In this document: piece after piece, positions 47,830-59,507 of the stretch
How positions within the stretch are numbered: the stretch's first letter is position 1
Layout of the letters: every line of letters begins with the position of its first letter
NCBI GenBank assembly: GCA_031213475.1
Contig: JARUPZ010000019.1
Location: 5,001,896 to 5,065,895 of the forward strand
Direction of reading: 5' to 3'
Origin: Nereocystis luetkeana
Taxonomy: Eukaryota > Sar > Phaeophyceae > Laminariales > Laminariaceae
DNA length: 64,000 nucleotides
Notes under the pieces: model-generated
What the model was told of the DNA's origin: nothing
Databases searched by the model: none
Seen by the model: only the letters and a program-made list of their open reading frames with translations
Translations under genes and position numbers: made by a program

Positions 47830-50745
47830 GCGAGCGGCACCGAGGTGGAAGATGGAAACGCCCCCCCGTGGCGCCCTGACGATGAGTACGCCTCCGAGGT
47901 GCTCTTCGACGTCATCAACTCCCGGAGCGCCCTCTCAGGCCCTGGAAACGACGGTCGACGATTTGCTCATCTACAATCCATCATTCAAACCGATATCGGC
48001 AGAGCGGAGTTCGCAAGTGGTATGACAGCAATCTGGCGGAGAATCGTCCATGAGCCGAACGCGTTCCCACCAGAGCTCAAGCAGCTCTTCCTGCAGTCGA
48101 GCCTCACTGCGTTGGGGGAAAAGTTCCGGCCGGTCTGCGTGTGGGTATGACATGGAGGCGACTCATAACCGCAGGGGCTATGCGATAATGGCGACCGCGG
48201 CTGGAGGAGGTAAACCGAGAGGTGAGGCAGTTTGGGGTCGCCGTACCCGGAGGAGTGGAGCGTGTGGGATAGAGGGCTAGGATGCCACACGAGACGGGCA
48301 ACTGGCTTGTTCTCACGGACTGCTCCAACGCCTTCAACACCGTAAAAAGGACGGCGGTGCTAGAAGAGGTGGCAAAATGCGTGCCAGCGCTCATGCCTTT
48401 AGTGGCCAAGTGCTACGGCACAAGACCAGCCAACGTGTTTTTCCGGATGGACTCAGGAGAGACCAGGGCGATCGCTTGCTCCAGCTGTGTCCAGCAAGGA
48501 GACCCCATGGAACCAGCAATGTTTTGCCTGGCGTTACGACCGGGGCTGAAGCGATTCCGGCAGGAATTCGAGAGAGAAAGAGTGGAAGCCTTCGCGTATA
48601 GGGGCCATGTCTCTCTCGGTCTTACAGGGATCACGGCCAACACGATTAGAGCATTCGCCTTCCTCCGACGAGAGCTAGATGACATCGGCATTGTGGCCAT
48701 CGCCGCCAAAACAGTGGCACTACCACCAAAAGGGCACTCCCCGACGATGGAGGAGATTTCGCTCCTTGACAGCGTTGAGGTCCGCATTGCAGACGGAGGA
48801 GGGGTGACGGCGGTGGGTGTCCCGATCGGAACGGGAAGAATACATGCGGGGGCGAGCAATAGAGGTAGTGAGGGATGGGGACGCGGTCCACCTTGCGCGC
48901 TGCCTCGCTAACATGACCGACAAACAGGCGGCGGCCCTCATCACCGTCGAATCTCTCAGGCAACGGACGAGTTACCTCGAAAGGGCCCTGGACCCGGGGT
49001 TGTCCCTCGAAGCATGTAAAAGAGCAGACAACGGGGCCCAGTGGGCGTACGAGAAAATCCTCGAACTACCGGGAGCGGCGGAGGCACAACCGTTTTTCCA
49101 GGAGGGGTGCCGGGGTAGTCCGCTGGCTCTCAAACCTTACCAGCAAGCCCAAGCACGCCTTTGAACGGGAGCGGGAGGGTTAGGGCTGCCGTCGACAGAA
49201 GCAGGGAGAATGTCGGTATCCATCAGGAGCAGGGTGGGGATCTTGCCGGAAGTCCTAGCAGACCTCACAGGCCCATTAGGCGATAAGTTGAGGAGGGGGC
49301 TCCCAGATTCGAGCATCAATGCTCAGCTGGGAGACATCTTGCGGGAGATTAGGGATACATGGGGGGTGTCACAGGAAGCGATGGCGGGCATCGTCCCCGA
49401 ATCTTGGTTAGAATGGGGTCTATACGGAGAGGGGGACAGGGCCCCAAGACCCCCAGAGACCGACATGCTGGCTGCACACGACGCCATAACCACGAACTCA
49501 CGCAAAGTCCAACAGCAGTTGGGCAAGTTGGTAAACCAACGTCGGCACGCAGCCCACGCTGCCTCGCTGGAGGAGCTCCCGGGGACAGCACGCCCCCCCG
49601 GACCGGGCGACCCGATGGGTGGGACCGAAACCAAAGCCCTCGCCAAGGCTAGCTATAGGAGCCTACACGGGAGCTACGGCATGCCTTCGGGCGAGATCAA
49701 CGGACTCACTTCGGGTCATACCCGCAAAAGAGTTTATGGGCATGGGAAGGCGGCTCATTGGGATAGAGGAGCACGTGGCAGTGAGGGCCCCCTGCTGCGA
49801 TGCAGTGGACGTGGACACTCGCCACGCGCGCATCTGTCCCAGAGCAGGGGCGCAGGTAAATCAACACCAACCGCTCGTCCACGCGATGCCCCGAACGTTG
49901 AAGCGGCTGGGAATTCCACACCAAGTTGAAAGCGGCGAACCGTCCACCGCAGACCAAAATCTGCGGATGGACATTAGCGTCAGGAGAGGAGGTCTACGGG
50001 ATGCTCCCATTAGGGAGATAGGGAGAAGTCCATCCTGCTGGACGCCAACCATGCGGACCCTCAAGCGCAGATACACCTGCGGGGAGGCAGTGCCGATCAA
50101 GATGGATCAGCTGCCTCGCCTCTACCTCCGAGGCGCGCAAGCGCCAACACTACGCTCGTCCGGGACATGTGTCCTTTGACGAAGGGAGTCACAAACTTGC
50201 CACTTTAGCAGTGGAAAGCTTTGAGTGTCTCGGGGTAGAGGGCAGTAAGTTCATCGACCAGCTGGCTGCTATTTTGATAGTGTAGTGGGGGGGAGGGATG
50301 CGGTGGGTTGATGGGAAGGAAAGGGTTGGTGAAGGAACGCCTACTCCAAATCGTCTCGGTGACTACACAGGTCGCCATTTCGGGGGGGGCATCACGATTT
50401 AGACTCCACAGCTTAGGGGTCGTCAGGAATCGAGAAGGAGCAGGGGGGGGGGGGGGGTGACAGACCCACACCGATGCCGTGGGGATGGAGCTTGCATGCG
50501 GGTTAGGATTCAAGAGTAGAAGTAACGAGTACATATCAAGATGTAGGAGGGAGCAAAAACAACATATAGTGTATCGTAGATAAAACATAACAGAAATAGA
50601 CACAGAAGGTAGATAGACTTGGTGTATAGGTTTCCTTCGTATACAGAGATTTCTTCTTCTTTCAGGAATGTTTTGATTGATCAACGTGAAAGCTCCTCAT
50701 GCTGCACATTGTCGGATGGCAAGCCTAATAATAATCATTAATAGA
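47830..50745 (+). mobile_element. LINE family A: 5'-truncated, degraded non-LTR retrotransposon
   Basis: Reverse transcriptase remnant in several frames. 47845-48147 carries the fingers (SGPGNDGRRFAHLQSIIQT, LTALGEKFRPVCV). 48282-48835 carries the palm: LTDCSNAFNTVKR (motif A), SCVQQGDPMEPAMFCLAL (motif B), and then AYRGHVSLGL where an active enzyme would have a Y-x-D-D motif, so the catalytic Asp pair is lost. 48911-50280 is the thumb and C-terminal region. It includes a Cys/His cluster (CCDAVDVDTRHARIC) followed by NLRMDISVRRGGLRDA, reminiscent of the zinc-finger plus PD-(D/E)XK endonuclease end of R2-like LINEs; that assignment is inference. Several frame changes and stops are present (for example after 48147 and near 49164). 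The 3' end (GTAGATAGACTTGGTGTATA ... CACATTGTCGGATGGCAAG) runs into AAT and then the TAC microsatellite. No intact 5' end was seen. Confidence 0.8.
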
Positions 50746-50940
<195 letters not shown>

Positions 50941-51097
50941 TATTAATAGCATACCCTTTTACCTGCTTCAACAGAACTATTATACGTGATATAAATAATA
51001 TTGCCCGGTGGGGGTGGGAGTATGATGATAGGAGAACACTACTGTTTGTAGCTGTGAGTATTCATACAGCTATTAATAGCAGGGAAGTATAGTACGA

Positions 51098-51388
51098 CAT
51101 ACATTTTGCGTTTTGCTATCTGCGTCTGTTTTAGTTTTGTTTTTGTTTTTCTTTTGCTTAGCTTCATCTTCTTTTTTTAGGTTTTTGTCTGCTATTAATA
51201 GTCTCCTTTTTGCTTCCCTGGTGTCCGCAGTGGTGGAGTGCGTATTATGCTTGTTTTTTGTTTTTTGCCTCTGTTTTTACTTGAGGTATTTCTTCCACTC
51301 CAGAGTTATTGGAGCCTGTCCTGCGACCACGGACTGCAATGAATTGTGAGTTAATGTGAGAACAACAACAACAACAACAACAACAACA
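51098..51388 (+). mobile_element. LINE family B 3' fragment with (AAC)n tail
   Basis: Co-linear with 59215-59506: GCGTTTTGCTATCTGCGTCT, CTTCATCTTCTTTTTTTAGG, TTTTTGTCTGCTA, TAGTCTCCTTTTTGC, TCCACTCCAGAGTTATTGGA, then TTAATGTGAG and (AAC)n. This copy is truncated to its 3' UTR. TATTAATAG occurs as an extra insertion relative to the 59 kb copy. Confidence 0.75.
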
Positions 51389-51904
51389 TACGCGGATGTA
51401 CATGTATTATTATGCATTTATTTGTGATTTAGGAATACACGAAAAGGCCGATGAGTTACCTATACTACTACTTGTACGTGCTTCTCCCCTGGATGGAACT
51501 GCAACGACCTGTGTTCTGTGTTGTACCGATCACTGGTATATTATTAGTCTCCTCGTAGGTGTATTACAGGAAAACTGTGAAAATCAGTTATGTATACCTG
51601 GTACGATATCGGTCATACTTTGACAAGAAGGGGGGAGCGGCCGCACACATGCCCGTAATGACCGAGGATGTAGGAAGGGTAAATTGTAAATTGAGACCGT
51701 AATTAGTAAATAATAAATTATGCAACAACACCAGGAAACAACAGTACAGGGGGTATACATACGAACACTATTAATATTTGAATAATAAGCATAATAATAC
51801 CTGGTACCTGGTATATTATACGCACGAGCATCGTATTTGAGTCAAGAGAAAGAAAACACTCGAATCAGGTTCAATAAACCAGCAACAAGTAGTAGATACA
51901 TAAT

Positions 51905-52500
<596 letters not shown>

Positions 52501-52714
52501 ATAATAATTATTCAACTATCAAATTATTAAATTAAATGCACAAACTACGAGTGAGTATTGTACACTCGTACACAGCAACAACAGAGTTGACCACACGAAA
52601 AAACGCAAAAAGCCGACTCAGTGTATCGCAGAGCTTTTTTTTCATTATTATTTAGTTTGGAAAAAATAGAGGACAGAGAATATGTGGAGTAGACAAGCCG
52701 AAAGTTGGCACAGA

Positions 52715-52835
52715 AAGGAGGTAGACTTGGTGCATGGGTTTCCTTTTGTTTCCGAGGTTTTCTTCTTTCAGGAAAGTGATATGAGTGTGATCAATGTTGA
52801 AGATCATGCTGCACATTGTTATTAGTAGGAGAAAT
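52715..52835 (+). mobile_element. LINE A severed 3' tail
   Basis: AGGAGGTAGACTTGGTGCAT, GTTTCCGAGGTTTTCTTCTT and GAAGATCATGCTGCACATTG, then a diverged end. It lies 110 bp left of the autonomous transposon's left end. Confidence 0.7.
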
Positions 52836-52944
52836 ATACATGTATCATCATACGCGCGAGGCGTATACACCTGCTGTCAATATTAATATTTTTTTCGTGA
52901 AATTCTCCAGAAGCAAAAAAATCAAGTTCGCTTAATTTCACATA

Positions 52945-55900
52945 TTACGGAGGCTCATAATTAGTAGGTCCAAATCTTGCTTTAAAAAAAAAAAATCCAG
53001 AAACTTCGGAAAAAAAAAAACCTCAAAAGAACATTTTTCTCGCTGTTCGGAATGTAGTGACGGCTTCTCGAAACATCTGCAGCGTCAATTAACGGCATGT
53101 GCATACGTTTGGTGGGACGTAATGAAAGATGGCAACTGTGGCTTTCTAACGGTGGTAGTATCCTGGCCATACAATAAATACAGCAGACAGCAGAAGGTAA
53201 CAAAAAACAGCACTTCAAAACAACTTTTTTTAGGTGGGTACAAAAATTTTCACACTTTCCCCCCCGAACCAATACGCCTTTTAATATTTTATGAAAACCC
53301 CTCAAAGTAGCGCTCAGGGTGCTCAAAGCGGTTTTTGGAACGGCGTCGTGGTGCCAATTTCACGCCGATCTGAATACGGGCACCTCGATGTTCTGAAGGG
53401 ACGGCGCTCTTTCTCTGTGGTGTAGAAGTCTGCGCCCCCGCGCAGGATCGTGTGGCGGTGTAGGACTTTGCGCGCGCAAAAGCCTGGGGTGCGAGTACTG
53501 CTGTACAGCTTTAAAACTGGTACGAGTACTCGTATCAGTATTACTGTGTTAAAGTACCGCTGTGCGTTGGAAGGGCCTGTGCGATGACGCCGCCCAAGGG
53601 CCGGCGTGTGGCCGCTCTTCCTGGGAGCGCGACGAAGCGTAGGAAAAACGCGAAAGACAAGGCAGCGGCGGCTAACCTCGCGCTCATGATAAAAGCTCAA
53701 GCCAAAAGGATTGAGATGAGGGAGGCCGCGTGCGATGTACGAGACGCAGAGGCTGCCAAACGAGAGGAACAGCAGTCCAAGAAGGCTGCCGAACGAGAGG
53801 AACGACTGGAAAAGAAGGAGGAGAACCAGGAACAGCAGCGTGTGGCGCTTTCCGCAACGCTTACTGCTCGTGAGGTTGATTTGGAGCGGCGAGAGGCGGC
53901 GTTTGAGCAGCGCATGAAGGAGGAGGCCCTTGCAAATGCCTCCACGCCTCAGCGACAAACTCGACAGGAAGCCGCAGCTGTGGTGCGTGATGAGTTGGCT
54001 CGTCCTCGCGGCGGACTCTTGGATGCTTCGCAGTCCAAGGACATCCTTCTACTGTACTACGGCCTTGTTCAGTCCGGCATGGAAGAGAACCCGGCTGTGG
54101 CGCGAACAGCAGAGCTCATGCGCGTTGGCAAATCAAAGGTGTTCAAGGTAATTATAGTGTGATAATTGTACGTACGTAGAGCCATGTATTTTACTTGAAT
54201 GTTAAAGTGTGCTGATATTTCTCCCAGTCATTGAGACGACCGTCCTTTCCTTTGTACACGGCCGTGTGTGTGTCCCTTGTCCGCTGCTGTCTGTAGAGAG
54301 AGAGAGGGGTGGGATATTTTTTTCGCCATACATTGTTTGTGGTCGCCCTTTCGTACGTGTAGTGGGGTGGCAGTGCCACGTGTTGCGTGCCGTCTGTGCC
54401 ACGCGTTGCGTGCCGTCTGCATTCCTGGTGTACCTGCTGGAGGCCCACGTGTAACACCTGCACATACCGTTCGTAACCGCAACCCTTTCGCACCCTCGGT
54501 GGAATAGCAGTGCGACCCATTTCGCTACGCCAATTAATATCAATAGTTATGACTCCTTCGTAACCTTACGTTTTGCGAGGGTGTCGACGACTCTGTACCC
54601 TTATAAATCGAGGCCCCCGACAAGTGTAACACCTCGACACGCTTGTTTTGCTTGGCCTCAGTGCTCACCGTCAACTGCAATATCGCCCGCTCTTGCGCGA
54701 TTAACAGGTCCGGGCTCATTGGGAGGACCAGAAAGCATTTCTGACGTCGTCGGGAGAGGGGCGAGGCGCAGCGGCCGCTGAGGACGGGCGGAGAGTGCTC
54801 AACTCGGAGCAGTGCGCTAAGCTGCGCGCCTTCATCAGTGCCAAGCACGAAAGCGGAAAGCAGGTTTTCCGACGTACCGTAGGCGAATGGATCAAACAAG
54901 AGTGCAATGTTGAGATGTCGAACCGCGCGGTAGGAGGGCTGTTGTATAGGCTTCGCTATAGACGCCGCCGAGGAAGGATCAAAGTCCCCCCCCCTCAACG
55001 AGGAGAGGAAGGCCCGAATTCGCCGGTTTCTCGTAGAAATGGGCGGTGCACTTTCTGAAGAGGAAGCCGAAACTGCAGTGATCGTGTACATGGATGAGAG
55101 CTTTGTCCACCAGTTGCACGGTTTTGCCTACTCGTACTTTTTCATGGATGAAGCCGGTGTAGTGCAGGACGGGATGGGTCGTACGTCGGGCAAGGGCTTG
55201 CGAGTGATTATGGTTCATGCCATTACCAAGGACGGTCCGTTGGTCTCTCGTGACGCCGAGGATTTTCCGATCGCTGAAGGGTGGTTTAAACCTAAGGCTA
55301 AGGGGAAGGGCAGACAGGGCCGTTGGGACATGGGTACAGAGGAAACCGCCGAGATGCTTTGGCAGGCCAAAATTGCCACGGGGGATTACCATGCTGCCAT
55401 GACAGACACCATGTTCATGGAGTGGCTCGAGCGACGCCTAACGCCAGCTTTCAAAGCCGCTTTTGGGGACAAAAAAATGATCCTTGTCCTCGACAACGCT
55501 TCTTACCACCATGGGTATGACTCTGAGGTCGGGGTGCCTGAAACGAACACCAAGATGCATAACACAGTTCTGTTGCGCAAGTATGGGGCGCGAAAAATCA
55601 CTGTGCAGCGCGAAGAATCCGACCGTAAAGGCGGTAAGAAGGTTGTGACCCGTAACTTCGAGGTACCAGAGTCTGGATCGTTCCCGAACTCGAACTCTAA
55701 ATCTGGCAACGGTGTTACAGGAGCAGAGTTGGCGTTGGCCACTCGGGCATTCTTCCAGCTTCGGCACCCCGAAAAGCTCATGGAGAAGGTAGAGTCGTTC
55801 ATGCACAGGCACAATTGGGAGTTGATCTGGACCCCGCCATACATGCCGACCTTTCAGCCCATTGAGCTGTTCTGGCAGCACGGCAAGCAATATGTCAGTT

Positions 55901-57214
55901 TTAATTTCGAGACGAAGCGCAACATGGCGCAGGTCTGGGAACAGGTCCGGAAGGGTTGGTATGGAGACAGCACGTGGAAAGGGCAGGAGGGAGGTTGGAA
56001 AGCGGCGAACTGTAGCAAGTTGGTTGAACACGCAATCAAGGAGATGGATAAGTGGGTCGTAAACGACCCCGTCCTGAGCGGCAGCATGCGCGCCCTTGTG
56101 GTTCCCCAGTCGTACTTGAGTTGTGCCCCTGGATACAAAGGGGTTAACAACGATGACGGGGTTGAGGCCGAGGAGGCGCTTGAGCTATCAGGGGAGTTTT
56201 TGGAGTTTATGGGCGATGGGGACGCGGACGAGGATGCGCTCGTTTGACGTACACTTCGGTTGGCTTGTTTTATTGGCGCTGGTGTACGCTATACTGTATG
56301 TGGCATAATCAACATTTTAAACATCAGCTGTGCTTCTTGTTTTTGTGGCGGAGCCGCGGTATATCTGCGGTTATTTACAGCTGTTGTTCGTCGAAAAAAT
56401 ACAAGGATTTGCTGAGCACCAGCAAAAACTGAACGAAATGAGCCCTGGCGCAAGGCTATAAGGGTAAGACGCGCACGTTGCAGGCCTTATGGCCTCAGTA
56501 GACCAGTTCTTGATCGCTTGCCATTTCTGTTGTTCCCAAATCGTCACGCGAACCACGCGGTCATTTTGAGCTATCGTTTGTGACGAACAACAAAAAATTG
56601 GGTGATGTGCAGAAAAATGAAACGAAATGCTCACTGCCACCAGGCTAAGGATAAGACGCGCACATTGGGAATTGTACTTTTTATGATATAAATAGCTAAC
56701 AACTGACTATTTTTTCATTTTGTTTTGTTCACCATCTCCGCGTTGTCCTTGCGGTCATTTGAAGCTATTGTTTCCATATATCAGAGCAGCATTGGGCGAT
56801 TTAGGGTATAATATAGACGAAATTTCCTCTCTGCGCCGGGTTAAGATTTGCCGCGGGAAATATACAAATAACACCAAACCTCAACACCAACGACATTTTT
56901 TTTTATTTTTTTTGATGTAATCGGCACCGCTCGGCTCGTGCGGTCAGTTCAAGCTCTTATGCATTGCCAAATACGAATAATTGATGTAGTTACCGCCTGC
57001 TGATGGGGCTTCCCCCCGGCTCGGCGAGGTTAAGGTTAACTCCCGAAAACATAGTAAAAACACGATAACGTTTCCATTTTTTTTTTTTTTTGCAAAATTC
57101 GTTTTGCATCGTAACCCAAATGCACATGCGGTCCATATAAGCCATAGTGTGTGTTTTTCGTACAATTTCCAAGAGGGCTATGACCCAGGTCCTACTAATT
57201 ATGAGCCTCCGTAA
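52945..57214 (+). mobile_element. Tc1/mariner-superfamily DNA transposon with TA-flanked inverted ends
   Basis: A 4.27 kb element. The left end, TTACGGAGGCTCATAATTAG then TAGGTCC (52945-52971), is the inverse of the right end, which finishes at 57214 (GGTCCTACTAATTATGAGCC then TCCGTAA). I see a single mismatch in the first 26 or so bases. TA lies immediately outside both ends (52943-52944 and 57215-57216), the target duplication of this superfamily. It contains one spliced transposase gene (53584-56247) and about 0.6 kb and 1.0 kb of non-coding flanks. The good match of the ends and one long open frame suggest recent activity. Confidence 0.85.
53584..56247 (+). CDS. DDE transposase with coiled-coil N-terminus, two exons, one frame change
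   Basis: Exon 1 is 53584-54147 and ends at AAG/GTAATT. Exon 2 is 54708-56247, starting after GCGATTAACAG. Both are in phase 0, about 700 residues. Exon 1: a basic start (MTPPKGRRVAALPGSATKRR), a Glu/Lys/Arg/Gln-rich segment from about residue 40 to 125 that should form a coiled coil, and then a conserved-looking LLYYGLVQSGMEENPAVART. Exon 2: a helix-turn-helix-like stretch (RTVGEWIKQECNVEMSNRAV, GGLLYRLRYRRRRGR), then the catalytic domain with YMDESFVH (first Asp), ILVLDNASYHH (second Asp) and PTFQPIELFW (Glu). The DNASYHH and QPIE motifs are those of IS630/Tc1/mariner enzymes. About 123 residues separate the second Asp from the Glu, far more than the usual 34-43. At a run of nine C (54986-54994) the frame shifts by one; eight C would join both halves (KVPPLNEERKARIRRF). 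That may be a real inactivation or a homopolymer sequencing error. Confidence 0.82.
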
Positions 57215-57654
57215 TAGTATATATTTGGAAAAACAAATCAGGAAACTATCTATAGTATGGAAGATTGCAAAACTGCGCGAAAAAAATGTGGAAAAAAAAT
57301 GCGGACAAAAAGCTCTCTGATAAGAATGGCCCTCAAACGTTTCGATTTTTTTTATCATTATTATGGTATAGTCAGGCCATCTCTTGTGGCAAACCAGTTT
57401 TAGTTCCTGAAAAATCGAGGTTTGAGCACCTTCGCAGGCGTGTTTGAACAGAGAAACGGGCGAATCGGGCCCGCTTTTCTTGAAGTTCCACACCAACCAG
57501 CCATTAAATCTGATTTTGCGAGAGGCATGCAACGCCGTTTACCGTTTCTTCAGGATAGCATTTTGAAAAATTGCCGATACACTCCAGTTTCCTCTACTCA
57601 GTTTCGGACGCGATTTATCTGAAAAAGAGGCCATTTTTTCGGCTGAAACGTCGA

Positions 57655-57765
57655 TATTGGGTTTCCTTTTGTTTCCGAGGTTTTCTTCTTTCGGGGAAGT
57701 TACGAGTGATCCATGTTGAAGATCACATGCTGCACATTGTCGGATGGCAAGAGAAATAATAATAA
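57655..57765 (+). mobile_element. LINE A severed 3' tail
   Basis: TTGGGTTTCCTTTTGTTTCC, GAGGTTTTCTTCTTTCGGGG, AGTGATCCATGTTGAAGATC and CATTGTCGGATGGCAAGAGA, then AATAATAATA. A TACCTGGTA motif (TACCCTGGTACCTGGTATAT) directly follows. Confidence 0.75.
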
Positions 57766-58379
57766 TATATACCCTGGTACCTGGTATATATATCTGAAGA
57801 TGTGATGCCTATTAATAATAATAGTTGTTTTTTTTCCCTGGAAATGACAACATCGTGAAAACCTCGAACGACACCCCTGAAAAAAAGAAAAACGGGTCTA
57901 GATACTTCTCCCCAAAAAACACTGCCAGTAAGTGTTCTGAGAAAAGCGAGAGCCTGATTCGATCGGATTCCTCCCGGTCTAAAATACGTTAAAGCACGTA
58001 TAAAACGCAGTTTCAGGTAAGTTTTTCGGTTTTCGAACCCCTCCCATAAGAGATGGCCTCAAGGCAGAACAATGTTTCAGGAAATCGACATTCACGTAAT
58101 AATTTGTACCAGTATACTATATACTGTATACCTGGCGTTGAAGAATTGTTTTGCGGTGGTCACTTATATATGTTCAGGACACATAAAATCATTTTTCGAA
58201 AAAAAATGGGAAAATTGACCCCTAAATGTCCAGAATCGAAACAAAAATTAGAGACGACGCCCAACGCATAGTACTTTATTTCCCGAGAGGACACATGTAT
58301 GCTCGTACAGGAGTAGGTAAAAAAATGTATTATAGGTATACATATCCACAATGATGATGCATCTGTCCATACACGATAA

Positions 58380-59464
58380 TTTACCTGGAGCCCGAGCAAG
58401 ACTGATTACGGTAGGCTACGGGAGGTCCACCACATTGTCAAGATGCTCTCCTCCGATGCATCGGCCGGCGAAAACGAAAACGCGAAGACCACATTCTATC
58501 CTATGCTAACGCGCTTCTCAGGACAAAATCTGAGAGCGTTGAGACGACGGTACGCAGGCGTAGGCTCTTGTTTGCGGGCTTTGTGACACGCATGTGAGAG
58601 GAGCGTCTGCCGAAGAGGGTGATGTTTGGGGAGATGGTTGGGGGTAAGGGCTACTCCGGAGGACAGGAGTGGGACTGGATGTGAGGTATACCTTGAGGAG
58701 GACCTCAAGGAGTTCGGCATCAAGCTCGAAGGGTGGCGCAGGGCAGCACAGAAAGCCGGCAGATGGTTCCGACGGGTCGAGGAAGGGGCGGAGGCCTTCA
58801 TGCGGAAATGGCATAAATATGAGAAGGAGGCATCGGCAGAACGGCATAGGATAGCTGCAACTGCAACCACGACCACAACCGTTGACGCCAACGCACGTGC
58901 GCAGAATGGCAGGGAAGAGGGGGGGGGCGAAAGGGGGTCGAGGGGGAATGGGGGGGGGGAGGGGGGGGGAGGCGGTCTGCCCAACAGACTGAAACCTGGT
59001 TATTAGCTACTGGTTATGGCCATCACATCGTCATGAGGCACTCCTTTCTTTGGGACCCAAGTAACTAGCATGGTGCCACCTAAGCAACTTCGCGTGTATG
59101 TATGCTCCGGTGCCTGCCTTTCGTATTTTCTTTACCCCCCGCCCGTGTTTGTGTCCCTTTTTGTCTTTCTTTCTTTCCCGTTTGTACCTCTTTGTGTCTC
59201 TGTTAGTATGGTCCGTTTTGCCTTTTTTGCGTTTTGCTATCTCTGCTTTTGTTTTTGTTTCGTTTTTTGTGCTTCGCTTCATCTTTTTTAGGTTTTTGTC
59301 TGCTAGTCTCCTTTATGCGTCCCTGGTGCCCGTATAGTGGTGGAATGCGTGTGCTTGTTTCTTGTTTTTGCCTCTGTTTTACTACCGAGCTATTTCTTCC
59401 ACTCCAGAGTTATTCGAGCCTGTCCTGCGACAACGGACTGCATTGTATTGTGAGTTAATGTGAG

Positions 59465-59506
<42 letters not shown>
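58380..59506 (+). mobile_element. LINE family B: reverse-transcriptase C-terminus and 3' UTR
   Basis: A 5'-truncated non-LTR retrotransposon. About 58490-58690 encodes ANALLRTKSESVETTVRRRR, LLFAGFVTRM, then EERLPKRVMFGEMVGGKGYS after one interrupted codon. This is the RRR-LxxxGxVxRM...RLPxxVxxGEL signature found after the thumb of many LINE reverse transcriptases. A following frame (58626-59006) is charged and Thr/Gly-rich. The 3' UTR (59100-59463) matches the fragment at 51098-51388 and ends in TTAATGTGAG plus (AAC)14. No reverse transcriptase palm remains. Confidence 0.7.

Positions 59507-59507
<1 letters not shown>

Larger units (their letters stand above)
43358..47830. other. Intergenic region downstream of the unknown gene
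   Basis: No coding exon recognised. The first several hundred bases are T-rich and probably 3' UTR. Homopolymer runs of C, G and T are common. The right part holds the 141-bp tandem duplication (46853-47134), a (CTGT)n run near 47155, a 29-bp triplicate (47376-47464) and a reverse LINE tail (about 47595-47700). The longest open frame (46185-46685) shows no recognisable domain. Confidence 0.6.
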
